Source: Oscillospiraceae bacterium (lineage in GTDB: Bacteria > Bacillota > Clostridia > Oscillospirales > CAG-272). Taken from it: a stretch of 64,000 bases of DNA. Below, in pieces: positions 33,623 to 42,510 of the stretch. Within the stretch, counting starts at the first letter, position 1; each line of letters begins with the position of its first letter. Under the pieces are notes generated by a model that saw nothing but the letters and a program-made list of their open reading frames with translations, had not been told where the DNA came from and ran no database searches. The stretch covers positions 24,780 through 88,779 of the forward strand of contig SVQK01000057.1 of assembly GCA_015065385.1 (NCBI GenBank), in the 5' to 3' direction. Made by a program: the position numbers and the translations under genes.

Positions 33623-34858
33623 ATGAAGAACAACAACAAAAAGATCATCGTCAGCATTCTCGTGGGAGCGATGCTCCTCACCTCCGCCACCGCGGTTTCC
33701 GCCGCCTCGGTCTGGGGCAGCCGTTCCTCTTCCATGATGGGGACCGGCATGACTGAAACCTACGCCGCCAAGACAAACGCTCTCTCCTACAGCGACCTGA
33801 CCGGCGGCATCGTCACCGCGGACGATCTCTTCTCGAAGAGGGATCTCAAACAGGAAGCCGACCTCAGCGAAGCCTCCTGTATTACCGTGGAGGACGGCCA
33901 GACCATCAGCATCACCGCCGAGGGCGTCTACGTCCTCACCGGGACCGCCGCGAACTGCACGGTAAAGATCGAGGCCGACAAGGAAGCCAAGGTCCAGCTC
34001 GTCCTCGACGGCGTGTCCATCGTAAACGACGACTTCCCGGCGATCTATGTTGTGTCCGCCGACAAGGTCTTCGTCACCACGACCGAGGGCAGCGAAAACA
34101 CCCTCTCCGTCACCGGAACCTTCAAGGCGGACGGCGAAACGGGCACCGACGCCGTGATCTGGTCGAAGGAAGACCTCCTGCTGAACGGCAAGGGGACCCT
34201 CACCGTCACCTCCGCGAAGGGCAACGGCATCACCTCGAAGGATGATCTCAAAATCACCGGCGGCACCCTGAACGTCACCGCACTGCTCGACGCTCTCGAA
34301 GCCAACGACTCCATTGTGATTTATGACGGCAACATCACCGTCAGCTCGAAAAAGGACGGCCTGCACGCGGAGAACGACGAAGACGACTCCATCGGCTATA
34401 TCTGGATCGGCGGCGGCACGCTGAACGTCACAGCCACCGACGACGCCATCCACGGCACTTCCTTCGTCCAGGTAGACGGGGGCACGATCACCGTCTCCGG
34501 CGCGGAAGGAATCGAGGGAACCTACATCCAGATCAACGGCGGCGAAATCACGGTGTACGGCACGGACGACGGCCTCAACGGGGCAAACAAAAGCTCTGCT
34601 TACGAAACCGCCGTTGAGATCGCGGGCGGCACACTGAACGTGACGGTCGGTCAGGGCGACACGGACGCCATCGACTCCAACGGCAACATCTATATGACAG
34701 GCGGCACCGTGAATATCACCGCCAGCGGCTCCTTCGACTACGACGGCACGGCGACCTACACGGGCGGTACGATCATCGTCAACGGCCAGACCGTGAACAG
34801 CATCACCAATTCGATGATGGGCGGTATGGGCAACATGCAGATGGGCGGACGGCACTGA
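33623..34858 (+). CDS. Secreted beta-helix carbohydrate-binding protein (Cthe_2159-like)
   Basis: I start at MKNNNKKIIVS (33623); 411 residues. A Sec signal peptide ends near VSAAS. The body is built of short beta-helix turns with repeated GGTLNVTA, GNITVSSKKDGLHAEN, GGTITVSGAEGIEG and GGEITVYGTDDGLNG units, then a Met/Gly-rich tail (MMGGMGNMQMGGRH). This is the pattern of the domain named from Clostridium thermocellum Cthe_2159, which binds polygalacturonate and calcium. The many Asp/Asn at turn ends suit calcium. It is secreted, with no anchor visible. Confidence 0.85.
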   Translation: MKNNNKKIIVSILVGAMLLTSATAVSAASVWGSRSSSMMGTGMTETYAAKTNALSYSDLTGGIVTADDLFSKRDLKQEADLSEASCITVEDGQTISITAEGVYVLTGTAANCTVKIEADKEAKVQLVLDGVSIVNDDFPAIYVVSADKVFVTTTEGSENTLSVTGTFKADGETGTDAVIWSKEDLLLNGKGTLTVTSAKGNGITSKDDLKITGGTLNVTALLDALEANDSIVIYDGNITVSSKKDGLHAENDEDDSIGYIWIGGGTLNVTATDDAIHGTSFVQVDGGTITVSGAEGIEGTYIQINGGEITVYGTDDGLNGANKSSAYETAVEIAGGTLNVTVGQGDTDAIDSNGNIYMTGGTVNITASGSFDYDGTATYTGGTIIVNGQTVNSITNSMMGGMGNMQMGGRH

Positions 34859-34895
34859 ACCGGCAGCCAGAAATTGACGAAGAAATATTGAGACG

Positions 34896-34924
34896 ATCCG
34901 GTCGGATGAAGCTTATGGTATAAT
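34896..34924 (+). promoter_or_regulatory. Promoter upstream of the PepSY protein
   Basis: TATAAT at 34919-34924 (in GGTATAATGAAAG), with no strong -35 visible. A GGAGTGAAACAGA ribosome site lies before the ATG at 35023. Confidence 0.4.
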
Positions 34925-35022
34925 GAAAGACCGGACAGGATAACACATAAAGAAGACAAAACAGGTCAGAAACAGGCGGGCCCGCCTACTGAATATATCA
35001 TGAAAAAAAGGAGTGAAACAGA

Positions 35023-35568
35023 ATGAAGAAAAGAAGAACGCTCGCCCTCCTCATGGCAGGGATCCTGACGGCATCCGCGCTTTCGATCGGCGCATCGGCG
35101 GAAGACACGGAACCCGCGCCCCAGGCAGGGATCGCACAGGAGGAAACCGTCTCCGAGAAGAAAGCGAAGAAATCCGCCGAAAGCACATCCGAAGAAAGTA
35201 CCGCCAAAGAGAAGAAGACAAAGAAATCCTCCGAAAGCACATCTGAAGACGGCACGGTCACGGAGAAAAAAGCGAAGAAGTCCGCCGACAGCTCGTCCGA
35301 ATCCGGAACCGCAAAACGGAAGCCCGGCAAAAAAGGCTCGAAAACCGCTGAGCCGGAGGGCGCGATCGGAAAGGACGCCGCCAAGGAAGCCGCTCTCGCC
35401 GACGCAGGTACCCAAGCCGAAGGGCACGTCCGCGGACGGTATACCGAAAAGGACGGGGTGGGAATCTACAAGGTCACCTTCAAGGCGGGCGGTCAGCGGT
35501 ACAAATACCGGATCGACGCCATGACCGGCGAAATCCTCGAAAAGAACGTGACGGAGATAACCGAATAA
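35023..35568 (+). CDS. Secreted PepSY-domain protein with Lys/Ser/Glu repeats
   Basis: A 181-residue product. The signal peptide ends at IGASAED. Residues about 43-100 contain three near repeats of about 20 residues (EKKAKKSAESTSEESTA, EKKTKKSSESTSEDGTV, EKKAKKSADSSSESGTA), disordered and charged. A PepSY domain follows (about 112-181): IGKDAAKEAALADAGTQAE, GVGIYKVTFKAGGQRYKYRIDAMTGEIL. PepSY domains inhibit or guard proteases or assist heme-linked enzymes at the cell surface. The repeat segment probably interacts with the wall. Confidence 0.85.
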   Translation: MKKRRTLALLMAGILTASALSIGASAEDTEPAPQAGIAQEETVSEKKAKKSAESTSEESTAKEKKTKKSSESTSEDGTVTEKKAKKSADSSSESGTAKRKPGKKGSKTAEPEGAIGKDAAKEAALADAGTQAEGHVRGRYTEKDGVGIYKVTFKAGGQRYKYRIDAMTGEILEKNVTEITE

Positions 35569-35576
35569 ACCACACG

Positions 35577-35620
35577 GCCCCCGCGCTTCCGAACAGATCG
35601 GAACCCTGCGGGGGCTTCGT
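35577..35620 (+). terminator. Intrinsic terminator after the PepSY gene
   Basis: GCCCCCGCG-CTTCCGA pairs with TCGGAA-GCGGGGGC and is followed by TTCGTT. Confidence 0.65.
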
Positions 35621-35646
35621 TATGGGATTGAATCGGCGCGGATGCG

Positions 35647-35997
35647 TCAGTACAGCTGGCAGATAAACGAAATCACCCCGTCCCGCCACACGGCCTCGAT
35701 GCTCCCGCCGCAGTTCTCGCAGATGCTCTCGGCGATGCTGAGGCCGATCCCGTAGCCGCCCCGGTCGATGTTGTGAGATTCGTCCTGACGGTAAAACCGG
35801 TCGAAGAAGCGGGAGGTGTCCACGCCCTCCCCCTCGGCGTAGGAATTGGACACGGTCAGAAGCGCCCCCCGGCCCCGCTTGTTCTGCTCCAGCGCGATCC
35901 GGATAACGCCGCCGCGGAAGCCGTAAGCGGCATCGCGCCGACGCAGAGGGACAGCGAGAGAAGAAGGGAAAAAGCCGTACCGGGATTCTCTTCATGA
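35647..35997 (-). pseudogene. Signal peptide of one gene fused to the tail of a histidine kinase
   Basis: From 35997 a signal peptide can be read (MKRIPV, then after a one-base shift AFSLLLSLSLCVGAMPLTASAA). Near 35925 the text becomes the ATP-binding domain of a sensor kinase in a further frame: GGVIRIALEQNKRGRGALLTV, GVDTSRFFDRFYRQDES, GGYGIGLSIAESICENCGG (G1, F and G2 boxes), ending at 35647. The start of one gene and the end of another were joined by deletion. The kinase part is 68 codons from its own ATG and cannot function alone. Confidence 0.7.
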
Positions 35998-36075
35998 GTT
36001 GCCTCCTGTCCTGTCGTTTTTCATGCTCATCCGATGAGGGTTGTCCGCCGGGGAGGCGATGCGGGGATCCGTCGA

Positions 36076-36987
36076 TCAGATATTTGTATTCCCCGTTTCT
36101 TTTCCTTCCAGCCCGTCCAGAGCGCCCTTCATATAGGCCTTTGACAGCTCCGCCAGCTTTATGCCGAATTTGTCGGACACTTCCTCCAGAATATCGAACG
36201 GGATCGATACGGAGTCCTTCTCTTCATATAGACCCGCGTGTACGCCGAGGGAATAGATCTCGATTCTGATCGTCACGGGATCCAGTCCGTCGTCGTCCCA
36301 GATCCGCTTCAGCACCGTATTCCGGCGTGCCAGCAGGCGGTTGTACAAAAGCCGGATCCCCCAGCCGATCAGGTAAACCAGCACGAACAGGAGCAGGACG
36401 GACACATAGTAGGGCACGAACTCGTTCAGATGATAGTGGTCGTCCCAGTTCCCGGCAAGAATGACGTTGTAGTAATACAGACCGCCGTAAGCCGCCACCG
36501 GAATGATGGAGAGCAGGTTGTCGATCCGGTCCAGCGTATGCCCGGACTCGACCATGAAGAAGGACACAAGGATCATGAGCGGGCTGATGATGTGAAGGAA
36601 GAAATTCGCGCCGCCGAAGGCAACCACGGGATCGAACCAGCTGATGAACAGTACGGCGAAGACCATTGTCAGCGTGAGGCAGACCGTACCGGCATAGTGT
36701 ATCCTCTGCAGCCATTTCGGGTACGTCAGCCGTTTCCTGCTCATGCCCTCCACCGCATAGGGAACGATCATCGTCGCCGCCAGCGCTGTGAGTATGTTTG
36801 AATCGATGGTGAACCACTTGAACATCTCCCGGACTTCCTTCAGCGTAACGCTGACGAAGGAATACCCGACGCCCCCGAGGGAAAACAGGATCGTGATCAG
36901 ACACGCCGCAAAAGCAATCGTCGACCGCCATCGGAACAGGTTGACAAGATGGATTCGTTTTTTTTCGTTTCTTTTCATGTTTTTCAT
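36076..36987 (-). CDS. Multi-pass membrane protein of unknown function
   Basis: A 303-residue protein with about seven helices between residues 20 and 230 (IAFAACLITILFSLGGVGYSFV, SNILTALAATMIVPYAVEG, ANFFLHIISPLMILVSFFM, FVPYYVSVLLLFVLVYLIGWGIRLL). A soluble acidic tail follows (PFDILEEVSDKFGIKLAELSKAYMKGALDGLEGKET). A DPVVAFGGANFFLH segment with SNILTALAA resembles the Pr6Pr/FAR-17a-like membrane families, but I am not certain. It is transcribed alone, against the kinase relic. Confidence 0.55.
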   Translation of the reverse strand: MKNMKRNEKKRIHLVNLFRWRSTIAFAACLITILFSLGGVGYSFVSVTLKEVREMFKWFTIDSNILTALAATMIVPYAVEGMSRKRLTYPKWLQRIHYAGTVCLTLTMVFAVLFISWFDPVVAFGGANFFLHIISPLMILVSFFMVESGHTLDRIDNLLSIIPVAAYGGLYYYNVILAGNWDDHYHLNEFVPYYVSVLLLFVLVYLIGWGIRLLYNRLLARRNTVLKRIWDDDGLDPVTIRIEIYSLGVHAGLYEEKDSVSIPFDILEEVSDKFGIKLAELSKAYMKGALDGLEGKETGNTNI

Positions 36988-37085
36988 CGTTTCAATCTCT
37001 CAAAAACGGAAGAAAGGCGCCCGGCAAAAACGACCTTCGGTCATATATCGGATTCATTTTCACGGGAGAGCATCTCTGCGCGGCG

Positions 37086-38141
37086 TCAGGCGGCGGGCCG
37101 AAGCTGTTCTGCCGACGGCAGTTTCCGGACACCCGGCTTGTAGATCGTTTCAAACTCGTCCCGCATGGATACGGTTTCAAAGCCCAGTTCCCGACAGGTT
37201 TCGGCAAAGGAGGCCGCTTCCTCCGGATCGCCGAAATCCCGTTCCGTGTCGTCGCAGAGGAGCATGTACGCGCGTCCTCCGTGCTGAACGGCGTACTGCG
37301 CCATCGACACATCCCCGGAGCTGTTCCCGAACACCAGCAGCGGAGCGGCGCCGATCTCGTTCACCGTCGTGACGACCTTGTTCATCTTCTGATTTTTCTG
37401 CAGGAGATTCCCTTCGAGCAGGACCCGGTCGTCCGAGGCGTAGGTGTATTTCCGCCCGTCCGTTTCCCCCTGTCCGGAGGCTTCCAGGGAGAAGGTGCTC
37501 CCGATCACCCGATCCGGAGGGATCCACTCCCCGAGCGTGTCCGCGATCAGCTCCCGCGCCAGGGATCGCTCCGATCCGCTGCTGATGAAGACCGTGAAGC
37601 CATGCTCCGACAGGTACCGCACCAGAGAGATCATCGGCAGATAAAAGCCCTCTCCGTATGTCATGTTCTCAAATCCGGCGGCGGGCTCCGCCATGACCCG
37701 GCGGACATAGGCCCGGTATTCCTCCACGGTGAAGCCCCGGAACGCCTCGGCCGCCATCTGCGCGGAGGATCTGGGGGAATCCGGCTCTTCCTCCCCGGCA
37801 AGAAGCGCGTCCTCCGCTTCTTCCGCCCATGCTCTGTCCTCCGGATCCGCCCGATACGCCTCGTCGTGCAGCAGTCTGTGAAGCAGGAGCCATTCGTCGA
37901 AGTAGGTGGGGAACCGTTCTCCATAGAGCGTGCCGTCCATATCGAACACGGCGATGCGGTCTTCCGGCGGCACATACGCCGCGCCCCGCTCATCCGTGAC
38001 GGCGCGGACAAAGGACACAAGGGAGGCCATCGCCGGGGAGTCCGCCGTCCAGTAAGGGATCGCCGCTCTCCCGCCGCAGGACGCAAGGCACGGCAGAAGG
38101 ACGCAGAGGCACAAAAGGAGCGTCCATGTTTTTCGTCTCAC
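37086..38141 (-). CDS. HAD-superfamily phosphatase lipoprotein
   Basis: A 351-residue lipoprotein. Lipobox LPCLASC, then HAD motif I VFDMDGTLYGERF (nucleophile Asp about 65), motif II VFISSGSERSLAREL, and motif IV LVFGNSSGDVSMAQYA. The inserted cap (about 75-150) is acidic. Extracellular HAD lipoproteins of this type hydrolyse phosphate esters outside the cell. The stop lies close to the minus-strand membrane gene but they are probably separate. Confidence 0.88.
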   Translation of the reverse strand: MRRKTWTLLLCLCVLLPCLASCGGRAAIPYWTADSPAMASLVSFVRAVTDERGAAYVPPEDRIAVFDMDGTLYGERFPTYFDEWLLLHRLLHDEAYRADPEDRAWAEEAEDALLAGEEEPDSPRSSAQMAAEAFRGFTVEEYRAYVRRVMAEPAAGFENMTYGEGFYLPMISLVRYLSEHGFTVFISSGSERSLARELIADTLGEWIPPDRVIGSTFSLEASGQGETDGRKYTYASDDRVLLEGNLLQKNQKMNKVVTTVNEIGAAPLLVFGNSSGDVSMAQYAVQHGGRAYMLLCDDTERDFGDPEEAASFAETCRELGFETVSMRDEFETIYKPGVRKLPSAEQLRPAA

Positions 38142-38196
38142 AATAACCCTCGCAGCAAAGCATCAGACTGTCTGTTTCCGCGTACTCCGCCGCCTG

Positions 38197-38880
38197 TCAC
38201 GGGTTTTCGTCCCGGAATACGGCCACGAAGTCCGCGCTCTCGTCCAGCAGCACGGTGACCACGGGATCCGTGGAAAAATCCGCGCCGTTCTTCGTCCACT
38301 TCACAAACGCGTTCCCTTCCTCCGGGGCCGCGGCGAAGGTGTAGGTCTCGGCGTCTGCCAGATTGATCTGCGCCGACTGATAGGGCTCTTCGGGATCCAG
38401 CACCGGCGCGGTTTCGCCCGGTTCGTACCCGATCATGCCCATGCCCTCCGTGCTGATGGTGACAAAGATCGTGGCGTCCGGAAGCTCCATCTCGGCAAAG
38501 CGGTAGGTTTCTCCGCCGTTTATGGCGAGTGAGACGCCGTCCCCATCCTGCGTAACGGTGACGGTGATGTCCCCCTTGCTGCCTAAGGTCGTGAGGGTGC
38601 CGCGGAGCGCGTTTCCGTCCACCGCAAGCGTACCGCCCCAGGAATCCTCCGCGAAATCCTCGCCCAGCATGCAGCCGACATACCAGCCGGGTTCGTCGAT
38701 GTCATCCATCCAAGTGATCGAGAGCATATTGTCGTTTTCGTCCGTAAAGTAGCCGTTCCGGGGCCAGTCCGCGGCGGTCTGCTCCGTAAGGTCCGCCGCC
38801 GGGTCTGCCTTTTCGGAAGCGCACGCCGTCACGGCGAACAGCACCGCCGCGCACAGGATCAGGGAAATCAGTTTTTTCAT
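38197..38880 (-). CDS. Lipoprotein of unknown function
   Basis: A 227-residue lipoprotein with lipobox FAVTAC. The mature part starts with WPRNGYFTDENDNMLSITWMD, then a beta-rich middle (GGTLAVDGNALRGTLTTLG, ITVTVTQDGDGVSLAINGGE), and ends in a short repeat-like domain (TYTFAAAPEEGNAFVKWTKNGADFS) of the kind used for wall or ligand contact in bacterial surface proteins. No enzyme motif is visible. Confidence 0.75.
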   Translation of the reverse strand: MKKLISLILCAAVLFAVTACASEKADPAADLTEQTAADWPRNGYFTDENDNMLSITWMDDIDEPGWYVGCMLGEDFAEDSWGGTLAVDGNALRGTLTTLGSKGDITVTVTQDGDGVSLAINGGETYRFAEMELPDATIFVTISTEGMGMIGYEPGETAPVLDPEEPYQSAQINLADAETYTFAAAPEEGNAFVKWTKNGADFSTDPVVTVLLDESADFVAVFRDENP

Positions 38881-38964
38881 TTTATTTCACCTCTCTTGAT
38901 TGATTTTTATGACGCCGAATCGGCTTAAATCACCATGCAGATAACTCTTTCCGGCCATCGGCGG

Positions 38965-39447
38965 TCATTGACGACCCGTATAATCATTGCTGCCGTCTTT
39001 ATTATCAAATATACTAATTACAATACAGCCGCAAAACTTGCACCTGTGCTGTTCCTCATACTTACTGCCTCCAAGATGTGTCCTCTTCTGAAGGAACATG
39101 TTCTTCCCGCATTTTATGCAAAGCGTATCGCTGGGTCCGAAATCATACGTTACATCCCAATTGACACACTTATCGTTGCTCCAGCACCAGCTGCCGTATT
39201 CCACGGTTGCCGCACAGCCGTCGGTTACCCAGTTGCGGTGCTCGCCGCCGCCGCTGATAGACTCTAATTCGCACAGGGAAAGCTCTTTGCCGTCCGCCTC
39301 CTCGCGTCTGCCGGTGATCTCATTCCAAAGCTTCTCTGCTTCCCCCGCCGTGATCTCCTGACCGTCGGCTTTTACCAGCGCGGCCATTTCCGCAAGGTTC
39401 TGCGCCGCGAGGAGCTTTGCTTTCAGTTCGCTCGTTATGTTGATCAT
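38965..39447 (-). CDS. RiPP-type precursor with Nif11-like leader (precursor 1)
   Basis: A 160-residue precursor. Residues 1-67 form a Nif11-like leader (LKAKLLAAQNLAEMAALVKADG, LWNEI, ELSLCELESISGG). After the GG comes the shared core DGCAATVEYGSWCWSND, then KCVNWDVTY, and a two-CxxC tail (CIKCGKNMF, CKFCGC) that looks like a zinc ribbon. Three paralogues share this order. The core Cys and Trp would be the natural targets of the radical SAM enzyme at 40415. A MITE-like element ends 21 bp upstream of the start codon, so this gene may be separated from the cluster promoter. Confidence 0.75.
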   Translation of the reverse strand: MINITSELKAKLLAAQNLAEMAALVKADGQEITAGEAEKLWNEITGRREEADGKELSLCELESISGGGEHRNWVTDGCAATVEYGSWCWSNDKCVNWDVTYDFGPSDTLCIKCGKNMFLQKRTHLGGSKYEEQHRCKFCGCIVISIFDNKDGSNDYTGRQ

Positions 39448-39467
39448 GTTGGAACCTCCTTCGTTTT

Positions 39468-39708
39468 ATACTATTCTCAGCCTAAAAAGCTAAACTATAT
39501 GGGTTTTGATCGCTCCATGTAGGAGGCGAACGGCTCCTGCCGTGAGCTCGCGTGCGATAACTCTGATAAGGTTGGATAGCTATATTGGTGTGCCGAAGCT
39601 TCCGCTTCACTTGATTGGTACAGCCAATCTCCTTTCCCATTTTCAAAGTTCTTTGCCAGGCTTTCTCCGAAAGAAAGCCGCGTTTCCCTTTTAGCTTGAG
39701 ATTAGTAT
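39468..39708. mobile_element. MITE-like element, copy 2
   Basis: 241 bp with terminal inverted repeats: left ATACTATTCTCAGCCTAAAA; right end, read on the other strand, ATACTAATCTCAAGCTAAAA. The interior matches copies at 6252 and 55560 (GATCGCTCCATGTAGG, GCGTGCGATAACTCTGATAA, GGTTGGATAGCTATAT, CCGAAAGAAAGCCGCGTTT). It encodes no transposase. It lies between precursors 2 and 1. Confidence 0.85.
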
Positions 39709-39787
39709 TACTGCACGCCGAGCCTGCTCAGCAGCGTGTTTTTTTCCATCAAGCCGCACTTGCATTACTGCCAAATGATGCTCAGGT

Positions 39788-39904
39788 CTACAAAAGAGTT
39801 TTGGATATTTCCCAATACAGGCAGGTCATGATACCGATGCAGCCAACCTCTTCGGTCAGAACTTGAAATCCGGAAACGCCCCCTGCTCTGCCGGACGTAA
39901 TCAT
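39788..39904 (-). CDS. Small 38-residue peptide frame
   Basis: ATG at 39904 with an AAAAAGGAGA site encodes MITSGRAGGVSGFQVLTEEV, then GCIGIMTCLYWEISKTLL. The GG and two Cys are of interest inside this cluster, but there is no leader similarity to the other precursors. It may be chance. The rest of 39709-39966 shows nothing else. Confidence 0.25.
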   Translation of the reverse strand: MITSGRAGGVSGFQVLTEEVGCIGIMTCLYWEISKTLL

Positions 39905-39966
39905 TCTCCTTTTTCAGCCTCCCGCGCTTGCTCAGCCTTTCGTTTTTTCCATCGACGCCTGAATTC

Positions 39967-40401
39967 CTATTGATTCTGCTTTAAGTCTAAATACAACCAA
40001 AAATGGCAACGCTTACAAATGCGGGCCGGACGAAGCTCATCGCCATACCTTACGGTTTCAACGTCGCCAAATTCATGTCTCTGCCCTTGCCCTCCATAGC
40101 AGTATTCATTCAAGTTTTCGAAGTAAAATTCATCCCAATTTTCATACCAAAACCACCAACAATTTAGTTCATGTCCGTCGGGAGCATCGTTTCCAAGCCA
40201 GAATACGCCTCCGCTCACGGCGTCCAGCTCATCGACGGAAAGTTGCCGGTCGTCTTTCTGACGGTATTCCGTCACTTCCGCCCATAGCTTTTCCACATCA
40301 TCCGGCCCCACTTCCCGGCCGTTCGCTTTCAGCAGCTCTGCCGCCTCCTCGGAGCTTTTTGCGGTGAGCAGCTTCTCTCTCAATTCGTTTGTGATTTTCA
40401 T
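39967..40401 (-). CDS. RiPP-type precursor with Nif11-like leader (precursor 2, divergent core)
   Basis: A 144-residue precursor. The leader (LREKLLTAKSSEEAAELLKANG, LWAEV, QLSVDELDAVSGG at about 54-65) is clearly of the same family. The core differs: it is rich in aromatics (NCWWFWYENWDEFYFENLNEYCYGG) and ends with one CKRC pair. It follows the radical SAM gene by 13 bp, so enzyme and precursor are cotranscribed. A diversified substrate for the same maturase is likely. Confidence 0.72.
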   Translation of the reverse strand: MKITNELREKLLTAKSSEEAAELLKANGREVGPDDVEKLWAEVTEYRQKDDRQLSVDELDAVSGGVFWLGNDAPDGHELNCWWFWYENWDEFYFENLNEYCYGGQGQRHEFGDVETVRYGDELRPARICKRCHFWLYLDLKQNQ

Positions 40402-40414
40402 GTCTTTGTCTCCT

Positions 40415-41818
40415 TTACATTTGACCGATCCTTCTCAGAAGCTCGTCCTTTTTGTCCTTCCAGCCGCCCTTGAAGTACTCGCAGGCGATGGGGTCCTTCG
40501 CGAGATAATCCGTGGAGCCGTCCCGCACCGCGATTGCCCGGCAGCCGCCGCAGCAGGCCGTCCGGTATTCGCAGGTCTGACACTCCGGGTTGTGTACCAT
40601 GAAATCGCTGATGCGGAAGCTCACGATGTCCATGTAAAGGGAATTCCGGTCCAGAATGTCTTCCAGCGGAGTCTCCAGCATGTTGGGGAACTTCTCCTCG
40701 ATGGGGCTGCCCACCATGCTCATGCAGGGAAGCACGTTTCCCTTGGGGCTGACGTACAGGCCCCGGCGCACATGGCCGCACATGGTCGCTCTTCCGAAGT
40801 GTTCCTCCGGGATGTCCTTCTCGTGCATGGCGCCAAGCTTTTCTTTCTGTACGTCATAGAGGAAAAAGCCCTCCAGCCCCAGCGTCAGGGGCTTGCCGTC
40901 CTCAAAATAGTGGGGAATGTATTCCAGAAACGCCTCGTACAGCTCCGCCTGCGTCAGATAATGCTCCGGCTCGTTCTTCCACTCGCCCTGTGGGGAGGCG
41001 CTGCCCACCTTCATGCTCCGCACCCCCAGCGAGGCCATGAGATTCACCGACTCCCGGATGCTGCCCACGCTCTCCCGGCAGAGCACCATCGAAACGCTGG
41101 TGTGGATGCCCCGTTCCTGACATCGTTTGAGGGCATCCACAACGATCTTCTCCGCGCCGGGCACACCGCGCATCCAGTCGTGATGCCCCACGCCGTCGAA
41201 GCTGAACTGGATGGAGGGACGCATGTGACGCCTGTAAAGCTCGTCCAGAAAGGCGTCGGTGATGAGAAGGCCGTTGGAGTACAGCGTCGGGATCGCCATG
41301 CCGCGCTTATGGATCTCGTCCACCAGCTCCCAGAAGTCCCGGCGGAACATGGGCTCGCCGCCCGTCAGGTTTACATTGTGGACGCCGCAGCGCTGGAAAG
41401 CGTCCAGCATGGTCATGAGCTGCTCCCAGCTCGGCTCGCCCTGGGCCGCGTGAGGAGCGGACATAAAGCAGTGGCGGCACTTATAGTTGCAGCGCCCGGT
41501 GATGGACCACTGCACGCTCTCCTTGAAGCGGGCGGGATAGAAGCGGTATTCCTGTTCCGGCCACAGCCGCTCGCCGTCCCCCGCGGGGCGGATGAAGCCG
41601 CCTTTTTCCCAGTGCTCATATTTGCCGCGCTGCTCATCGTTCAGGGCGTCCCAGTCGATTTCCGTCCGCCCGTCGCAGGCGGAGAACAGCGCCCAGTCGT
41701 CCTCCCGGAAGAATTCGGTCCTCGGGTAAAACAGATTCTGTACCGCGTAAGGCAGCAGCTTCCAGCCTCGCAGGGCGTAGCCGGGGGTCAGAATGTATCG
41801 TCGTACCGCGTTTTCCAC
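40415..41818 (-). CDS. Radical SAM/SPASM peptide maturase
   Basis: A 467-residue enzyme. Residues 1-105 form an N-terminal domain (YILTPGYALRGWKLLPYAV) that may bind the leader. The radical SAM cluster motif CNYKCRHC is at 110-117, followed by NLTGGEPMFR (SAM-binding GGE), SFDGVGHHDWMRG, and a C-terminal SPASM part (about 350-440) with CGHVRRGLYVSPKGNVLPC and CQTCEYRTACCGGCRAIAV for auxiliary 4Fe-4S clusters. This is the build of enzymes that cross-link Cys or other residues in ribosomal peptides. It sits between precursors 2 and 3. Confidence 0.9.
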   Translation of the reverse strand: MENAVRRYILTPGYALRGWKLLPYAVQNLFYPRTEFFREDDWALFSACDGRTEIDWDALNDEQRGKYEHWEKGGFIRPAGDGERLWPEQEYRFYPARFKESVQWSITGRCNYKCRHCFMSAPHAAQGEPSWEQLMTMLDAFQRCGVHNVNLTGGEPMFRRDFWELVDEIHKRGMAIPTLYSNGLLITDAFLDELYRRHMRPSIQFSFDGVGHHDWMRGVPGAEKIVVDALKRCQERGIHTSVSMVLCRESVGSIRESVNLMASLGVRSMKVGSASPQGEWKNEPEHYLTQAELYEAFLEYIPHYFEDGKPLTLGLEGFFLYDVQKEKLGAMHEKDIPEEHFGRATMCGHVRRGLYVSPKGNVLPCMSMVGSPIEEKFPNMLETPLEDILDRNSLYMDIVSFRISDFMVHNPECQTCEYRTACCGGCRAIAVRDGSTDYLAKDPIACEYFKGGWKDKKDELLRRIGQM

Positions 41819-41840
41819 GTTTATCCACTCCTTTTCAATT

Positions 41841-42293
41841 TCAGTTGACCGGCTTTCCCCCGTCCCACCATTCTTCTCTTGTCCAACTATCGCAATAGTT
41901 ACAGCAAGTGGTCTTTCTGTGCAGCCCGATAAAGGAAATGTTGATTTCTTCGACGAAGTACGGACGACCGCAATCCGGGCAGAATCCAGTTGGCATATGC
42001 CGGTATTCTATGTTATGGACGGAACAGCCGCCGTCCGTCCCCAAGCAGTCGCTGCCAGGCTCCACCGTAGCGGCGCAGCCCTGCCCCCAATAGTCGCGTT
42101 GATTTACGCCGCCGGAAACGGCCTCCAGCTCGTCGAGAGAGAGCTCCTTGTCTTCACGGAAGGCGCTGAGCTCGTTCCATATCCGTTCCGCCTGAGGCGC
42201 GTCCACACCTGCTTCCTTCAAAAGCGCCGCGGCCTCCTCAGCGCTCCGGGCTTGCAGCAGCCTGTTTTTCTGCTCGTCTGATAAAGACATCAT
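41841..42293 (-). CDS. RiPP-type precursor with Nif11-like leader (precursor 3)
   Basis: A 150-residue precursor behind AGGAGG. The leader is NRLLQARSAEEAAALLKEAGV, IWNELSAF, ELSLDELEAVSGG (GG at 61-62). Core: QGCAATVEPGSDCLGTDGGC, with Asp where the others have Trp, then CPDCGRPYF and CCNYC ribbon pairs. It is directly upstream of the radical SAM gene (22 bp), the same order as in the broken pair at 42511/42506. Confidence 0.78.
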   Translation of the reverse strand: MMSLSDEQKNRLLQARSAEEAAALLKEAGVDAPQAERIWNELSAFREDKELSLDELEAVSGGVNQRDYWGQGCAATVEPGSDCLGTDGGCSVHNIEYRHMPTGFCPDCGRPYFVEEINISFIGLHRKTTCCNYCDSWTREEWWDGGKPVN

Positions 42294-42329
42294 CGTCGAA
42301 TCCTCCTTGTTTTTATGTGATACGCCGCT

Positions 42330-42506
42330 TTACCGCCTCAGGGCAGCGATCAGCCCCAGGTGCCCCAGATGCTGTATGGATTGTAATTTCCCGGTAAAAT
42401 AATGAATAATCCTTGATCTCAGCTTGTCGCGCATATAACGCAGAGCAAAGGGAAGCCCCTTCCACCCGCAAAGTTCAAATCCGTCCTGTAAAATGCAGTA
42501 AGCCAT
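42330..42506 (-). pseudogene. N-terminal stub of a second radical SAM maturase
   Basis: A 58-codon frame. MAYCILQDGFELCGWKGLPF and ALRYMRDKLR parallel the start of the intact maturase (YILTPGYALRGWKLLPYAVQNLF): the Y-x-I-L, G-W-K and L-P-x-A positions agree. It has no radical SAM motif and soon ends at a TAA. It starts 4 bp after the precursor relic at 42511, the precursor-then-maturase order of the intact pair. Confidence 0.6.
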
Positions 42507-42510
42507 ACAC

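Noticed and set aside
39468..39708. IS element with transposase
   Set aside because: The element is too short and has no coding frame; only the inverted ends and repeat interior support a MITE-like call.
40364..41848. 494-residue plus-strand frame
   Set aside because: It mirrors the radical SAM gene, which has clear cluster motifs on the minus strand.
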